Of a stretch of 64,000 nucleotides of DNA, positions 18,247-26,791 are shown piece by piece. The notes under the pieces were generated by a model. It did not search any database and was not told where the DNA came from. It saw only the letters and a list, made by a program, of their open reading frames with translations. The translations under genes and the position numbers were made by a program. Position 1 is the first letter of the stretch, and the number at the start of each line of letters is the position of its first letter. The stretch lies in NCBI RefSeq assembly GCF_011759505.1, contig NZ_JAAOYO010000002.1:310001-374000 (forward strand), written 5' to 3'. The DNA comes from Curtobacterium salicis (lineage in GTDB: Bacteria; Actinomycetota; Actinomycetes; Actinomycetales; Microbacteriaceae).

Positions 18247-18621
18247 TCAGGTCGCTTCGGCGTCGTACGGGGCGGCTTCGCCGGCCGCCAGCGGGACGAT
18301 CGGCGCGGGCGCACGGACCTTCGCGGCCGTCACGGTCGCGGCCGCCGCAGCCGCCTCGGCACCCGAGGACGGCGAGTCGAGCAGGGCGTCACGGATGATC
18401 CGGCGCGGGTCGTACTGACGCGGGTCCAGCTTCTGCCAGTCCACGTCGTCGAAGTCGGGGCCCATCTCCTCGCGCATCCGGTCCTTCGCGGTGTCCGCGA
18501 ACCGGCGGACAGCCTTGACGAAGTCGGCGAGCTTCTGGGCGTACACGGGCAGCCGCTGCGGCCCGAGCAACAGCACGGCGATGATCCCGATGAGCAGGAT
18601 CTTGTCGAGCTGGATGTTCAC
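18247..18621 (-). CDS. tatB: Twin-arginine translocase subunit TatB-like
   Basis: A 124-residue protein with one N-terminal membrane helix (ILLIGIIAVLLLGPQRLP), the LGPxxLP hinge and an amphipathic helix (YAQKLADFVKAVRRFADTAKDRM). An Ala/Pro-rich tail follows. This is the TatA/B layout, with the longer cytosolic part typical of TatB. The GTG start lies 7 nt after TAGGCT (18634-18629), a leaderless promoter. It converges on mrp, a neighbourhood remembered from Rv1224/Rv1229c. Confidence 0.88.
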   Translation of the reverse strand: MNIQLDKILLIGIIAVLLLGPQRLPVYAQKLADFVKAVRRFADTAKDRMREEMGPDFDDVDWQKLDPRQYDPRRIIRDALLDSPSSGAEAAAAAATVTAAKVRAPAPIVPLAAGEAAPYDAEAT

Positions 18622-18684
18622 GGGAGCGAGCCTAACGCGTGGAGTCGGCGAGTCACCCGTAGAGTTGACCGACGAGGAGTGTGC

Positions 18685-19317
18685 GTGTCAGAGAAAGACT
18701 CGAACTGGAAGTTCGCGGAGGACATCGTCTCCGAACCCGACGGTGTCGCCCGTGCCCGTGAGCGCTCCCTCGAGCTCGGGGTCGAAGCCGTCTCACCCGC
18801 CATCGGTGCGCAGATGAGCGTGATCGCCGCCGCCTCACGGGCGACGAGCATCATCGAGATCGGCACCGGGCTCGGCGTCTCCGGTCTGTACCTGCTCGCG
18901 GGTGCGCCGGACGCGACGCTGACGACGATCGACGTCGAGATCGACCACCAGCAGGACGCCCGCGACGCCTTCATCGCCGCCGGCACCGCGTCCGGCCGGG
19001 TCCGCCTGATCCCCGGCCGTGCGGCGCAGGTGCTGCCGCGGATGAACGACGCCTCGTACGACGTCGTGCTCATCGACGCCGACCCGGAGCACGTCATCGA
19101 GTACGTCGAGCACGGCCTCCGACTGGCGAAGACCGGTGGCACGGTCCTCGTCCCGCACGCCCTGTGGCGTGGCAAGGTCGCAGACCCGGTCAAGCGGGAC
19201 CGGGCGACGACCGACTTCCGGCTGCTCCTCACCGAGGTCTCGACCTCCGGTGCCGTCCGCAGCGCCCTGTCCCCCGCGGGCGACGGGCTGCTGCAGATGA
19301 CGAAGCTCACCGACTGA
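18685..19317 (+). CDS. Class I SAM-dependent O-methyltransferase
   Basis: A 210-residue methyltransferase of the catechol/caffeoyl-CoA type. The SAM-binding motif I is IIEIGTGLGVSGLYL, the acidic residue after strand 2 lies in TTIDVEIDHQ, and LIDADPEHV follows. The substrate is unknown; the protein resembles Rv1220c in type and neighbourhood. The GTG start at 18685 has a GAGGAG ribosome-binding site 6 nt upstream, and a -10 TAGAGT lies at 18660-18665. It is divergent from tatB. Confidence 0.88.
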   Translation: MSEKDSNWKFAEDIVSEPDGVARARERSLELGVEAVSPAIGAQMSVIAAASRATSIIEIGTGLGVSGLYLLAGAPDATLTTIDVEIDHQQDARDAFIAAGTASGRVRLIPGRAAQVLPRMNDASYDVVLIDADPEHVIEYVEHGLRLAKTGGTVLVPHALWRGKVADPVKRDRATTDFRLLLTEVSTSGAVRSALSPAGDGLLQMTKLTD

Positions 19318-19388
19318 GCCGGACCCGACGGCACGGCCGGTCCGGCACGTCCGGTCCGGCATGTGCGGAGCCGGCCGGGAGGCGCGCC

Positions 19389-20138
19389 TCACTCCAGGTA
19401 CCGCAGGTACCGTTCCGGGGCCTCGAGGAACGCCCGCTGGTTCCGCACGAGGTCCAGGTCCGCCCAGTCGCTCCGCCGGATGCCCCACTCCCCGACCTCC
19501 AGCACGGTCGCGCCCGGGAACGCGGCGAGCACCGGCGAGTGCGTCGACAGCACCACCTGCCCGACGCCGTCCTCGACGATGGACTGCAGGAGCGCGATCA
19601 GGGACAGGCAGCCCGAGAACGACAGCGCCGACTCCGGTTCGTCGAGCACCCACAGCCCCGGCCACCGCGCCCGGTCGATGACGAAGTCCAGGAACGACTC
19701 GCCGTGGCTGCGCTCGTGGAAGTGCGGCTCGGCACGCTTCGGGTTCGGGTTCTGCTCCAGGTAGGTGAAGAAGCCGTGCATGGTCTCGGCACGCAGGAAG
19801 AACCCGCTGCGCGCCGCCCCGAAGTCGCGGACCAGCCGGATGTGTTCCCAGAGGTCCGACTCCGACGGGCGTGTCGTGTGCCCGGACCCGGTCGATCCGC
19901 CCTCCGGAGCCATCCCGAACGCCAGCGCGATGGCCTCGACCAGGGTCGACTTCCCGACGCCGTTCTCGCCGACCAGGACCGTGACGGGGCCGAGTTCGAG
20001 GCCCTCGTCGAGGAGCTGCCGCACCGGGGCCAGGGTCGCCGGCCACTCGTCGCGGGGCATGGGGTCCGGGTCGCAGTACTCCTCGATGCGGCGGACCGGC
20101 TGGTTGCGGACGCGGTCCCGGGGCACGTGACCCATCAT
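19389..20138 (-). CDS. AAA/ABC-type ATPase of unknown partner
   Basis: A 249-residue P-loop ATPase: Walker A LVGENGVGKSTLVEAIA near residue 55, Walker B LWVLDEPESALS and a switch VLSTHSPVLAAFPGA. This is the pattern of RecF/SMC-like or AAA_21/AAA_23 ATPases. No membrane or DNA-binding domain is fused and no permease gene is adjacent, so it is not an obvious transporter. Role unknown. Two adjacent ATGs (20138, 20135) could start it. Confidence 0.8.
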   Translation of the reverse strand: MMGHVPRDRVRNQPVRRIEEYCDPDPMPRDEWPATLAPVRQLLDEGLELGPVTVLVGENGVGKSTLVEAIALAFGMAPEGGSTGSGHTTRPSESDLWEHIRLVRDFGAARSGFFLRAETMHGFFTYLEQNPNPKRAEPHFHERSHGESFLDFVIDRARWPGLWVLDEPESALSFSGCLSLIALLQSIVEDGVGQVVLSTHSPVLAAFPGATVLEVGEWGIRRSDWADLDLVRNQRAFLEAPERYLRYLE

Positions 20139-20210
20139 GCCGGGCGCGACCGACAGCCTCCAGTCCGGGCGTCCGTGACCACCCTGCGCACGGAACTCCG
20201 CCGGTCAGCG

Positions 20211-20250
20211 CACGGAAGGCCCGGGACGTACGCGTCCCGGGCCTTCCGTG
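20211..20250. terminator. Terminator hairpin after the DUF3117 gene
   Basis: Perfect 18-bp inverted repeat: 20211-20228 and 20233-20250 with a TACG loop, just downstream of the DUF3117 stop on the minus strand. Confidence 0.85.
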
Positions 20251-20266
20251 GTGGTGCGTCGACGAA

Positions 20267-20437
20267 CTAGGCCGAGACGACCTCTGCCAGTGCGTCGTGG
20301 AGTTCCTTGGCCTCGGCGTCGTTGACCGAGACCACCAGGCGGCCTCCACCTTCGAGCGGAACCCGCACGATGATGAGTCGACCCTCCTTGACAGCCTCCA
20401 TCGGCCCGTCGCCGGTCCTCGGCTTCATTGCTGCCAT
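20267..20437 (-). CDS. DUF3117 family small protein (56 residues)
   Basis: A 56-residue protein beginning MAAMKPRTGDGPMEAVKEG and ending LHDALAEVVSA. It matches the small, highly conserved actinobacterial DUF3117 family, function unknown. The ribosome-binding site AAAGGGG lies 6-7 nt before the ATG. A GATAAT -10 (20478-20473) lies further upstream, so unlike many neighbours this message has a leader. An 18-bp hairpin terminator follows, indicating a strongly expressed single-gene unit. Confidence 0.9.
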   Translation of the reverse strand: MAAMKPRTGDGPMEAVKEGRLIIVRVPLEGGGRLVVSVNDAEAKELHDALAEVVSA

Positions 20438-20543
20438 CAGATGTCCCCTTTCGTGCAGTACGAACAGGGGCCATTATCCCGTAGACAGGCACGACTGCGA
20501 AACCGCCCAGGTCGGGGGTGTTCCCCGTGGACACCGGGGAGGC

Positions 20544-21791
20544 TCACGGTGGGGTCCAGTCGTACCCGTCCACCCACCAGCAGTAGTACAGCCAGGTCCA
20601 CTGCAGGACGACCGCCAGGACCACCATCGCGACCCGGTAGACACGCGACCGCGGGAGCGCGACCACGCCGAGCAGCGGCGCGATCGGCAGCAGGATCCGC
20701 CACGTGCTGGACTGCGGGAAGAACACCGCCAGCAGGTAGACCAGGTAGGCGAAGCCCCAGAGCCGCAGCTCGAGGCCGATGCGCCGGGCAGCCGGCTGGA
20801 ACACCACGGCCACGAAGCCGACGAGGACCACGACCAGCAGGATCGTCCCGGCCGGCTGGTGGAACCACCACCCGAAGCCCTGCACCCACGGGGCGAACGG
20901 CACGAGTTCGCCCCAACCGATGTACGACGACCGCCAGGCGAGCTCGGTGTCGGTGTAGGCGCGGGGCACCCCGGTGGCTGCCCAGGCGATCGCGGGCCAG
21001 GCGAGACCGACCAGTCCGGACACCACCGCGACGACCGACGGGGCCACGGCGGTGCGCAGCGTCAGCCGTTCGGACATCCGCAGCCAGGCCGGGCGGAGCA
21101 CACCGACGAAGACGAACATCGCCATCAGGAGCGCGAACGCCAGACCGGTGGGCCGCGTGATCCCGAGCAGCAGGACCACGGGCAGCATCGCCCAGTACCG
21201 GCGCTGCACCAGGAGCAGCAGTGCGACGAGCAGGAGCAGGACGCCCATCGCCTCGGCGTAGGCCACCTGGAACATGACCGAGACCGGCGCGACGCAGAAC
21301 AGGACCGTGGCGAACGTCGCCCGGGCCGGCTCCAGGAAACGCCCCATCAGACGGCGGAAGACCAGGGCCGCGCCCCACCCGGTGAGCAGCGACACCCAGA
21401 CGGCCACGAACTCGAACGACCCACCCGTCACCGTCATGAGCGCCCGGACCGTGAAGGGGTAGGCGGGCATGAAGGCCCACGCGTTCTCGGTCACGTGCCC
21501 CGCCGCGTCGATCGGCAGCGTCGACGGGTAGCCGGACGCGGCGATCACCCGGTACCAGGCGCCGTCCCAGATCGACGCGAACGACAGGTACGACGGCTGC
21601 TGCACCGTGAAGGAGTTCGCCGTCTGGATCCGCGCGAAGCCGGACATCAGCACCGTCGTCAGGACACGGGAGAGCGTGTAGACGACGGTGATCCGCAGCC
21701 ACCACGGCAGCAGACGCCACCGGACGACCACCCACGACACAGCAGCTCGCGACGGCCGTGCACGGGGCACCGCCGAGGAGGCTGTGGTCAC
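20544..21791 (-). CDS. Polytopic membrane protein, mannosyltransferase (PIG-V/GT-C)-like
   Basis: About 415 residues with roughly ten membrane segments. The first loop carries IWDGAWYRVIAASGYP, the pattern of GT-C mannosyltransferases of the PIG-V type, where acidic residues in this loop are catalytic. It probably uses a polyprenyl-phosphate sugar to modify a lipid or protein at the outer face of the membrane; the acceptor is unknown. The GTG at 21791 overlaps the dapE stop as GTGA, so that start is chosen. A GTG at 21803 is an alternative. Confidence 0.75.
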   Translation of the reverse strand: MTTASSAVPRARPSRAAVSWVVVRWRLLPWWLRITVVYTLSRVLTTVLMSGFARIQTANSFTVQQPSYLSFASIWDGAWYRVIAASGYPSTLPIDAAGHVTENAWAFMPAYPFTVRALMTVTGGSFEFVAVWVSLLTGWGAALVFRRLMGRFLEPARATFATVLFCVAPVSVMFQVAYAEAMGVLLLLVALLLLVQRRYWAMLPVVLLLGITRPTGLAFALLMAMFVFVGVLRPAWLRMSERLTLRTAVAPSVVAVVSGLVGLAWPAIAWAATGVPRAYTDTELAWRSSYIGWGELVPFAPWVQGFGWWFHQPAGTILLVVVLVGFVAVVFQPAARRIGLELRLWGFAYLVYLLAVFFPQSSTWRILLPIAPLLGVVALPRSRVYRVAMVVLAVVLQWTWLYYCWWVDGYDWTPP

Positions 21792-22870
21792 GCCGTCAGC
21801 CACCGCCGCAGTCCGTCCTCGACGGCCGTGATCTGGGCGACGGGGACCTGCTCGTCGTCGTGGTGCGCGAAGACCGGCTCACCGGGGCCGTAGTTGACCG
21901 CCGGCACGCCGAGTGCCGAGAAGCGTGCGACGTCGGTCCAGCCGTACTTCGGACGAGGTGCGGGACCGCCGACCGCTGCGACGAACTGCTGCGCGAGCGG
22001 AGCGTCGAGGCCTGGGCGGGCACCGGCGGCCAGGTCGACGATCGTGACGTCGTAGCCGTCGAACAGCTCACGGATGTGCGCCACGGCTTCCTCGGCGGAG
22101 CGCGAGGGCGCGAAGCGGTAGTTGACGTGCACCATCGCCTCGTCCGGGATGACGTTGCCGGCGATGCCGCCCGAGATGCCGACGGCGTTCAGCCCCTCGC
22201 GGTACTCGAGCCCGTCCACCGTCACGGTGCGCGGCTCGTACGCGGCGAGGGTGGCAAGGATCGGTGCCGTCTTGTGGATCGCGTTGTCACCGATCCAGCT
22301 GCGCGCGCTGTGGGACCGCTTGCCGAACGTGCGGACCTCGGCGCGGAGGTTGCCGTTGCACCCGCCCTCGATCTGCGCCCCGGACGGCTCGCCCAGGATC
22401 GCGAAGTCGCCGGCGAGCAGCTCCGGCCGCGTGCGGGCCAGACGGCCGAGACCGTTCAGCGCGTCACTGACCTCTTCGTGGTCGTAGAACACCCACGTGA
22501 CGTCGACGTTGGGCTCGACGAGGTCGACGGCGAGCTTGAGCTGCACCGCGCAGCCGGCCTTCATGTCGACCGTCCCGCGACCCCAGAGGATCTCGGTGCC
22601 GTCGTCGGCGGTGCGGAACTCGGTCGGCAGGTTGTCGTTGAGCGGCACCGTGTCGATGTGACCGGCGATGACCACCCGGCGGTCACGGCCGAGTTGCGTG
22701 CGCGCGACGATGGCATCTCCGTCGCGGACCACGTCGAGGTGGTCGAGCGGAGCGAGGGCGGCTTCGATCGCGTCGGCGAGCGCGCCTTCGTTGCCGGACA
22801 CCGATTCGATGTCGCAGATCGCGCGGGTGATGTCGATGGACGAGGCAGAGAGGTCGAGCGGCTGCGGCAT
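21788..22870 (-). CDS. dapE: Succinyl-diaminopimelate desuccinylase
   Basis: A 360-residue M20 metallohydrolase that releases LL-2,6-diaminopimelate from its N-succinyl form in lysine and peptidoglycan precursor synthesis. Metal ligands lie in [32 protein letters not shown] and the C-terminal [16 protein letters not shown] and [10 protein letters not shown] are also typical. The ATG follows TAGGCT (22882-22877) by 6 nt. It is divergent from dapD. dapC lies about 5 kb away, so three lysine-pathway genes cluster here. Confidence 0.93.
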   Translation of the reverse strand: MPQPLDLSASSIDITRAICDIESVSGNEGALADAIEAALAPLDHLDVVRDGDAIVARTQLGRDRRVVIAGHIDTVPLNDNLPTEFRTADDGTEILWGRGTVDMKAGCAVQLKLAVDLVEPNVDVTWVFYDHEEVSDALNGLGRLARTRPELLAGDFAILGEPSGAQIEGGCNGNLRAEVRTFGKRSHSARSWIGDNAIHKTAPILATLAAYEPRTVTVDGLEYREGLNAVGISGGIAGNVIPDEAMVHVNYRFAPSRSAEEAVAHIRELFDGYDVTIVDLAAGARPGLDAPLAQQFVAAVGGPAPRPKYGWTDVARFSALGVPAVNYGPGEPVFAHHDDEQVPVAQITAVEDGLRRWLTA

Positions 22871-22998
22871 GCGGGCAGCCTACCGACCGTTCCCCGCAGG
22901 TCCGCAGTTCTACACAGTCCCACAGTTCCCCGGTCGCCGTCCTCCACAGCAGTCCGGGTGGACGGTCTCCGGCGCGGGCTCGTCGGTACCCTCGGAGG

Positions 22999-23982
22999 GT
23001 GACCGAGACGACTCCGCAGCCCGCCCCGCCCGCCACGGCCCGCCCCACGCACGCCTGGGGCCACGGCCTCGCGACCATCGCCGCCGACGGCACCGTGCTC
23101 GACACGTGGTTCCCCGCGACGTTCCTCGGTGCGCTGCCGGCCGACGCCGCCGTGCCCGCCGAACTCTCCGATGCCGCCGGCGACGACCCCCGGCGGGACG
23201 TGCGCATCGAGACCACCACCGTCGAGATCGCGATCGACGACGCTCCTGCCAGCACACCGGACGCCTACCTGCGCCTGCACCTGCTGAGCCACCTGCACGT
23301 GCGCCCGAACGAGATCTCGCTCGAGGGGGTCTTCGCGCACCTGCCGATCGTCGCGTGGACGAACGCCGGCCCGGTGCACCCCGAGTCCCTCACGCGTCTC
23401 CGTCCGACGCTGCAGCGCGCCGGCATCGCGGTGCACGCGATCGACAAGTTCCCGCGTCTGGTCGACTACGTCGTCCCGGACCGCGTCCGGATCGGCGACG
23501 CGAACCGGGTCCGGCTCGGTGCGCACCTGGCACCGGGCACCACGGTGATGCACGAGGGCTTCGTGAACTTCAACGCCGGCACCCTGGGCGACGCGATGAT
23601 CGAAGGCCGCGTGTCGCAGGGCGTCGTCGTCGGCGACGGGACCGACATCGGCGGCGGCGCGTCCATCATGGGGACGCTCTCGGGCGGCGGCACCCACCGC
23701 GTGCGACTCGGCGCCCGTGCCCTGCTCGGTGCGAACGCCGGACTCGGCATCTCGCTCGGGGACGACTCCGTGGTCGAAGCCGGGCTCTACGTCACCGCGG
23801 GCACCAAGGTCGTGCTGGTCGGTGCGGCTCCGAACCCGGACGGCACCCCCCGGACCGTCAAGGCCGCCGAGCTGTCGGACGCGCCGAACATCCTGTTCCG
23901 TCGGAACTCCCTGACCGGGGCGGTCGAGGCCCTGCAGCGGAAGGGCGAGGGCATCCAGCTGAACACCGCACTGCACGCCTGA
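22999..23982 (+). CDS. dapD: Tetrahydrodipicolinate N-succinyltransferase
   Basis: A 327-residue left-handed beta-helix enzyme that succinylates tetrahydrodipicolinate, the step before dapC and dapE. Characteristic stretches are [38 protein letters not shown] and [19 protein letters not shown]. The length fits the actinobacterial type. The GTG start lies 6 nt after TACCCT (22987-22992), a leaderless promoter divergent from that of dapE. A hairpin terminator follows. Confidence 0.94.
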   Translation: MTETTPQPAPPATARPTHAWGHGLATIAADGTVLDTWFPATFLGALPADAAVPAELSDAAGDDPRRDVRIETTTVEIAIDDAPASTPDAYLRLHLLSHLHVRPNEISLEGVFAHLPIVAWTNAGPVHPESLTRLRPTLQRAGIAVHAIDKFPRLVDYVVPDRVRIGDANRVRLGAHLAPGTTVMHEGFVNFNAGTLGDAMIEGRVSQGVVVGDGTDIGGGASIMGTLSGGGTHRVRLGARALLGANAGLGISLGDDSVVEAGLYVTAGTKVVLVGAAPNPDGTPRTVKAAELSDAPNILFRRNSLTGAVEALQRKGEGIQLNTALHA

Positions 23983-24003
23983 CCACGAGGCTCCAGCGCA
24001 CCC

Positions 24004-24052
24004 GACGGGAGGCCCGTCACACGTCCGACGGGCGGGTGACGGGCCTCCCGTC
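24004..24052. terminator. dapD terminator hairpin
   Basis: Perfect 17-bp inverted repeat, 24004-24020 with 24036-24052, 15-nt loop, 22 bp after the dapD stop. The arm holds the GGGAGGC core seen at other terminators in this window. Confidence 0.85.
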
Positions 24053-24121
24053 CGTGCGCCCGGCGACCTGCCTGGAGGAGCCCGCGGCTCGCGTGCCGTG
24101 ACGATCCCCCGGGTACCTTGG

Positions 24122-24206
24122 CCCGGCGCGGCGCGGCGCGGCCCGGCCCGGCGCGGCCCGGTCCGGTCCGATCCGATCCAGTCCGGTCCGATCCGGTCCG
24201 GTCCGT
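24122..24206. repeat. Pentanucleotide tandem array, 17 units
   Basis: Seventeen consecutive 5-bp units. The first eight are CCCGG or CGCGG and the next nine are TCCGG, TCCGA, TCCAG or TCCGT variants. The array is intergenic, between the dapD terminator and the hairpin modules, and does not coincide with a supported gene. Confidence 0.9.
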
Positions 24207-24277
24207 GACCCGCAGCGGGATGGAGACCCGCGTCGACGGGGAGACCGTCGGCGTGGGTCCGTGACCGCGTCGACCCC

Positions 24278-24718
24278 GCGAGCGGGCGGTATGCCAGGGT
24301 GAGGTCGCCCCCGCTCCCTGGTGTTCCGCCCGCTCGGCGTCGCCGGGGTGCCGGTCCACCGGGCGCGGGCGGCACTGGTCGGGTGGGCCGTGCCTCCTGG
24401 CCAGCGAACGGGCGGAAGACCAGGGTGGCCCGTCCCTCCGGACGTGGCATCTCGCCCGCTCAACGCCCGCGACGGCTCGTCCCCCGGCGTGGCCGTGCCG
24501 CGCCCGGTCCGTCCTCCTCCCCCCTCTCTCGCGAGCGGGCGGAACTCCCGGGCCCTCCGCGCTCCGGACCGCGGTGTTCCGCCCGTTCGCCGTCGGTGCG
24601 TCTCGGGCTGGAGGTCCGGGACGGGCCCGGGACGGCGGCTGGCCGACCGACACCTGACGCGAGCGGGCACGGATGCGGGCCACCGAGTCCCGGCTCCCGG
24701 GTGTTCCGCCCGCTCGCG
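24278..24718. repeat. Four hairpin modules at about 127-bp spacing (eight half-sites)
   Basis: A half-site close to GCGAGCGGGCGGAACACC begins at 24278, 24404, 24531 and 24659. Each is followed 35-45 bp later by an inverted copy ending near 24336, 24461, 24590 and 24717. The third module pairs over 15 bp with one G-T pair. The first pairs over 11 bp plus an inner CCAGGG/CCCTGG. The spacers between modules do not resemble each other. No gene is supported between 24053 and 24799; the open frames there cross the repeats. Confidence 0.85.
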
Positions 24719-24737
24719 CCCTCGGGGTGCACGGTTC

Positions 24738-24764
24738 GTATCTCGGTTGCAATATATGAGATAC
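24738..24764. promoter_or_regulatory. Palindromic operator/promoter island before the M60-like gene
   Basis: A conspicuously AT-rich 30-bp stretch holds a perfect inverted repeat, GTATCTC (24738-24744) and GAGATAC (24758-24764), around TTGCAATATAT. It starts 62 bp before the M60-like ATG. A GATACT -10-like element overlaps the right arm. It looks like a repressor-controlled promoter; the regulator is not identified. Confidence 0.5.
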
Positions 24765-24799
24765 TTCCGGCTGACCCCGTCCCGATCGAAGGATCCGTC

Positions 24800-26632
24800 A
24801 TGACCTCGCCTCCTCCAGCTACCCGCCGCGCCGCACGCCTCGGCACGTGCGGGCTCGTCCTCGCCTCGACCGTGTTCGGCACGGTCCTCGTCCCCGCTGC
24901 TGCACAGGCTGCGCCCTCCTCGAGCGTCACCGCCTCACTCCGGACCACCGTCGTCACCGATGCCGTGACGGACGCGGTGTTCACGTTCCAGAACACCGGC
25001 AGCACGCCTGCCGCGTCGGCCGTCGAGTTCGACCTGCCGACCGGCATGGTGCACAACCGCCTCGGTGCCCGCGTCGACGTGCAGACCGACGGCACCCACG
25101 TGCGGATCGCTCCCTCGGGCGTGCTCGAACCGGGTGCGACGTTCGAGGTCCCGCTCTTCCTGCTGAACGCCGCCGGCACCCTGCCGGAGCACTGCTCCGT
25201 CGACGGTGCCGCCGTGACCGGTTGCACGGCCGACGACGCGACCGAGACCCCGGGCAGCGAGACGCCCGGCACGGAGACCCCGGGCAGCGAGACGCCCGGC
25301 GCGGAGACCCCGGGCACCGAGACGCCCGGCACGGCCGACGAGGACGACTCCCCGTCCCCCGCCCCCGAGCACACCTGGCCGACCGTCACCAGCGGCCACA
25401 CCGACGTCCCCGTCCGCCCCCTCGGCAGCGCCCTCGCCGCGCAGGAGCACGACGGCACACAGGCCGCCCGGAGCGACCTCCGCCAGGCCGGCCGGTGGAT
25501 CCGCGCCCACCAGACCTTCGTGGTCGAGGTCCCCGCGGGCGTCACCGACGCCGAGGTCGCCATCGGCCAGCAGGGCAACTACTTCGGCATCAACGGGTGC
25601 CGCGACGTCGGCATCGCCACGCAGGCGCTCCACCCGGGCCAGAACACGGTCACCGCCCCGCACGACGGTCTCGTCAGCATCATCGACCGGAGCACCAGCG
25701 ACGACGGCACGATCGTCGTCCGCGGCGGCGCTCCCGTCCCGACCTACGTCGCGGGCGTGACGGATCGTGCCGACTTCGACGCGCAGCTGCGCGACTGGGA
25801 CCGTTCACCGTTCTTCTCGCTGATCGGCGAGCAGGTGCAGGCTGACGTCCTCCGCTCCGACCGCACCGCTCCGCAGAGCGACCAGAACGAGGCCCTGATC
25901 GCCGACGACGACCTCGACGTCCGGATCGACCGATGGGACGAGACCGTCCGGACGAACCAGCGGGTGTGGGGCGTCGCCGACACGGGCCACCGCGTGCACA
26001 TCACCACGCCGAGCTACGGCGACGCCGGTGCGAACACCCCGACCAACGTCCACCAGGGCTGGGTGGCGTTCCCGACGGACCACGCGTCCCCGCACGCCCT
26101 GTTCACGAGCGACGGTTCGGCGGCCGGTGAGCAGGCGCTCCGCGCCGCGTTCGGCCGGGTGTTCCAGCAGGACGTGATGCGCTGGACGAACGAGCACGGC
26201 CAGGCCGACGGGACGATCTCGCAGGACCTCGCCAGCATCGTGCTCGAGGAGCAGGTGCACCAGCGCAACCCGCTCGACTCGTGGCGCGCGAAGGTCGACC
26301 GGTTCCGTCAGCAGCCGGTCGGCGAGCGTGACTTCTGGTCGAACCAGATGAACAGCATGACCCGGCACCTGGTCTTCGACCAGCTCCGTCGCGCGTACGG
26401 CGAGGACTTCCTGTCGACCGTCGCCGCGCGGGCGCGGGCCGACGTCGCCGCAGGCAGCGACCGGGAGGCACGCCGCGCCTTCATCCTGCACGCCACGCAC
26501 GTCGCGGGGCACGACCTCACCCCGTTCTTCGAGCAGTGGGGCGTCCGGGTGGAGGACGACCTCCGCCCGCACCTCGCCGAGTACCCGGCGCTCGAGACCC
26601 CGATCTGGGACGACTTCGACGCGCTGGACTGA
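24800..26632 (+). CDS. Secreted M60-like (enhancin/SslE superfamily) protein with degenerate zinc site
   Basis: A 610-residue protein with a Sec signal peptide (basic RRAAR, hydrophobic core, cleavage expected after AAAQA at residue 37). A beta-rich N-terminal domain is followed by an ETPGS/ETPGT linker at about 149-178. The rest follows the M60 layout: FVVEVPAGV, the LHPGQNTVTAPHDGLVSII region, GGAPVPTYVAGVT and HQGWVAF. At the place of the HExxH zinc motif it reads A449-A-F-G-R453 before VFQQDVMRW, and the downstream glutamate position is T472. It is therefore probably not an active zinc peptidase; glycan or protein binding is inferred. A GAAGGA site lies 6 nt before the ATG. Confidence 0.75.
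   Translation: MTSPPPATRRAARLGTCGLVLASTVFGTVLVPAAAQAAPSSSVTASLRTTVVTDAVTDAVFTFQNTGSTPAASAVEFDLPTGMVHNRLGARVDVQTDGTHVRIAPSGVLEPGATFEVPLFLLNAAGTLPEHCSVDGAAVTGCTADDATETPGSETPGTETPGSETPGAETPGTETPGTADEDDSPSPAPEHTWPTVTSGHTDVPVRPLGSALAAQEHDGTQAARSDLRQAGRWIRAHQTFVVEVPAGVTDAEVAIGQQGNYFGINGCRDVGIATQALHPGQNTVTAPHDGLVSIIDRSTSDDGTIVVRGGAPVPTYVAGVTDRADFDAQLRDWDRSPFFSLIGEQVQADVLRSDRTAPQSDQNEALIADDDLDVRIDRWDETVRTNQRVWGVADTGHRVHITTPSYGDAGANTPTNVHQGWVAFPTDHASPHALFTSDGSAAGEQALRAAFGRVFQQDVMRWTNEHGQADGTISQDLASIVLEEQVHQRNPLDSWRAKVDRFRQQPVGERDFWSNQMNSMTRHLVFDQLRRAYGEDFLSTVAARARADVAAGSDREARRAFILHATHVAGHDLTPFFEQWGVRVEDDLRPHLAEYPALETPIWDDFDALD
25244..25333. repeat. 15-bp tandem repeat encoding ETPGx linker
   Basis: Six 15-bp units, each encoding ETPG plus S, T or A, form the flexible linker of the M60-like protein. 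Alternate units use different codons for the same residues. Confidence 0.9.
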
Positions 26633-26690
26633 CCCGACGCGCTGGACTTGACCCGACGCACCGGACTGACCCGACGCGCTGGACTGAGCG
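26621..26690. repeat. 18-19-bp tandem repeat spanning the M60-like stop codon
   Basis: Units begin at 26621, 26639, 26658 and 26676 (last partial). The first contains the last codons and TGA of the M60-like gene, so the 3' end of the gene has been duplicated into the intergenic region. Confidence 0.8.
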
Positions 26691-26714
26691 GAGCCGAACC
26701 GGCGGCCAGGACGG

Positions 26715-26759
26715 CAGGAGGCCCGGTGCCGGTCTGCATGACCGGCACCGGGCCTCCTG
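26715..26759. terminator. Bidirectional terminator between M60-like gene and gltA
   Basis: Perfect 19-bp inverted repeat, 26715-26733 with 26741-26759, 7-nt loop, between convergent genes. Confidence 0.88.
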
Positions 26760-26791
26760 TTCGTCGGCGCACGTGGACGCGTGCGACCAGG

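Noticed and set aside
19318-19390. Repeated GGTCCGGCA and a GAGGCGCGCCTC palindrome between convergent genes
   Set aside because: They are short and within reach of base composition; not strong enough to call a terminator or site.
24278-24718. CRISPR array
   Set aside because: The repeats alternate in orientation, are degenerate and lie about 127 bp apart; no cas genes are present.
24053-24799. Several open frames of 160-630 codons through the repeat region, on both strands
   Set aside because: They consist of Gly/Arg/Pro-rich readings of the pentanucleotide array and hairpin modules, and have no promoter, ribosome-binding site or conserved motif.
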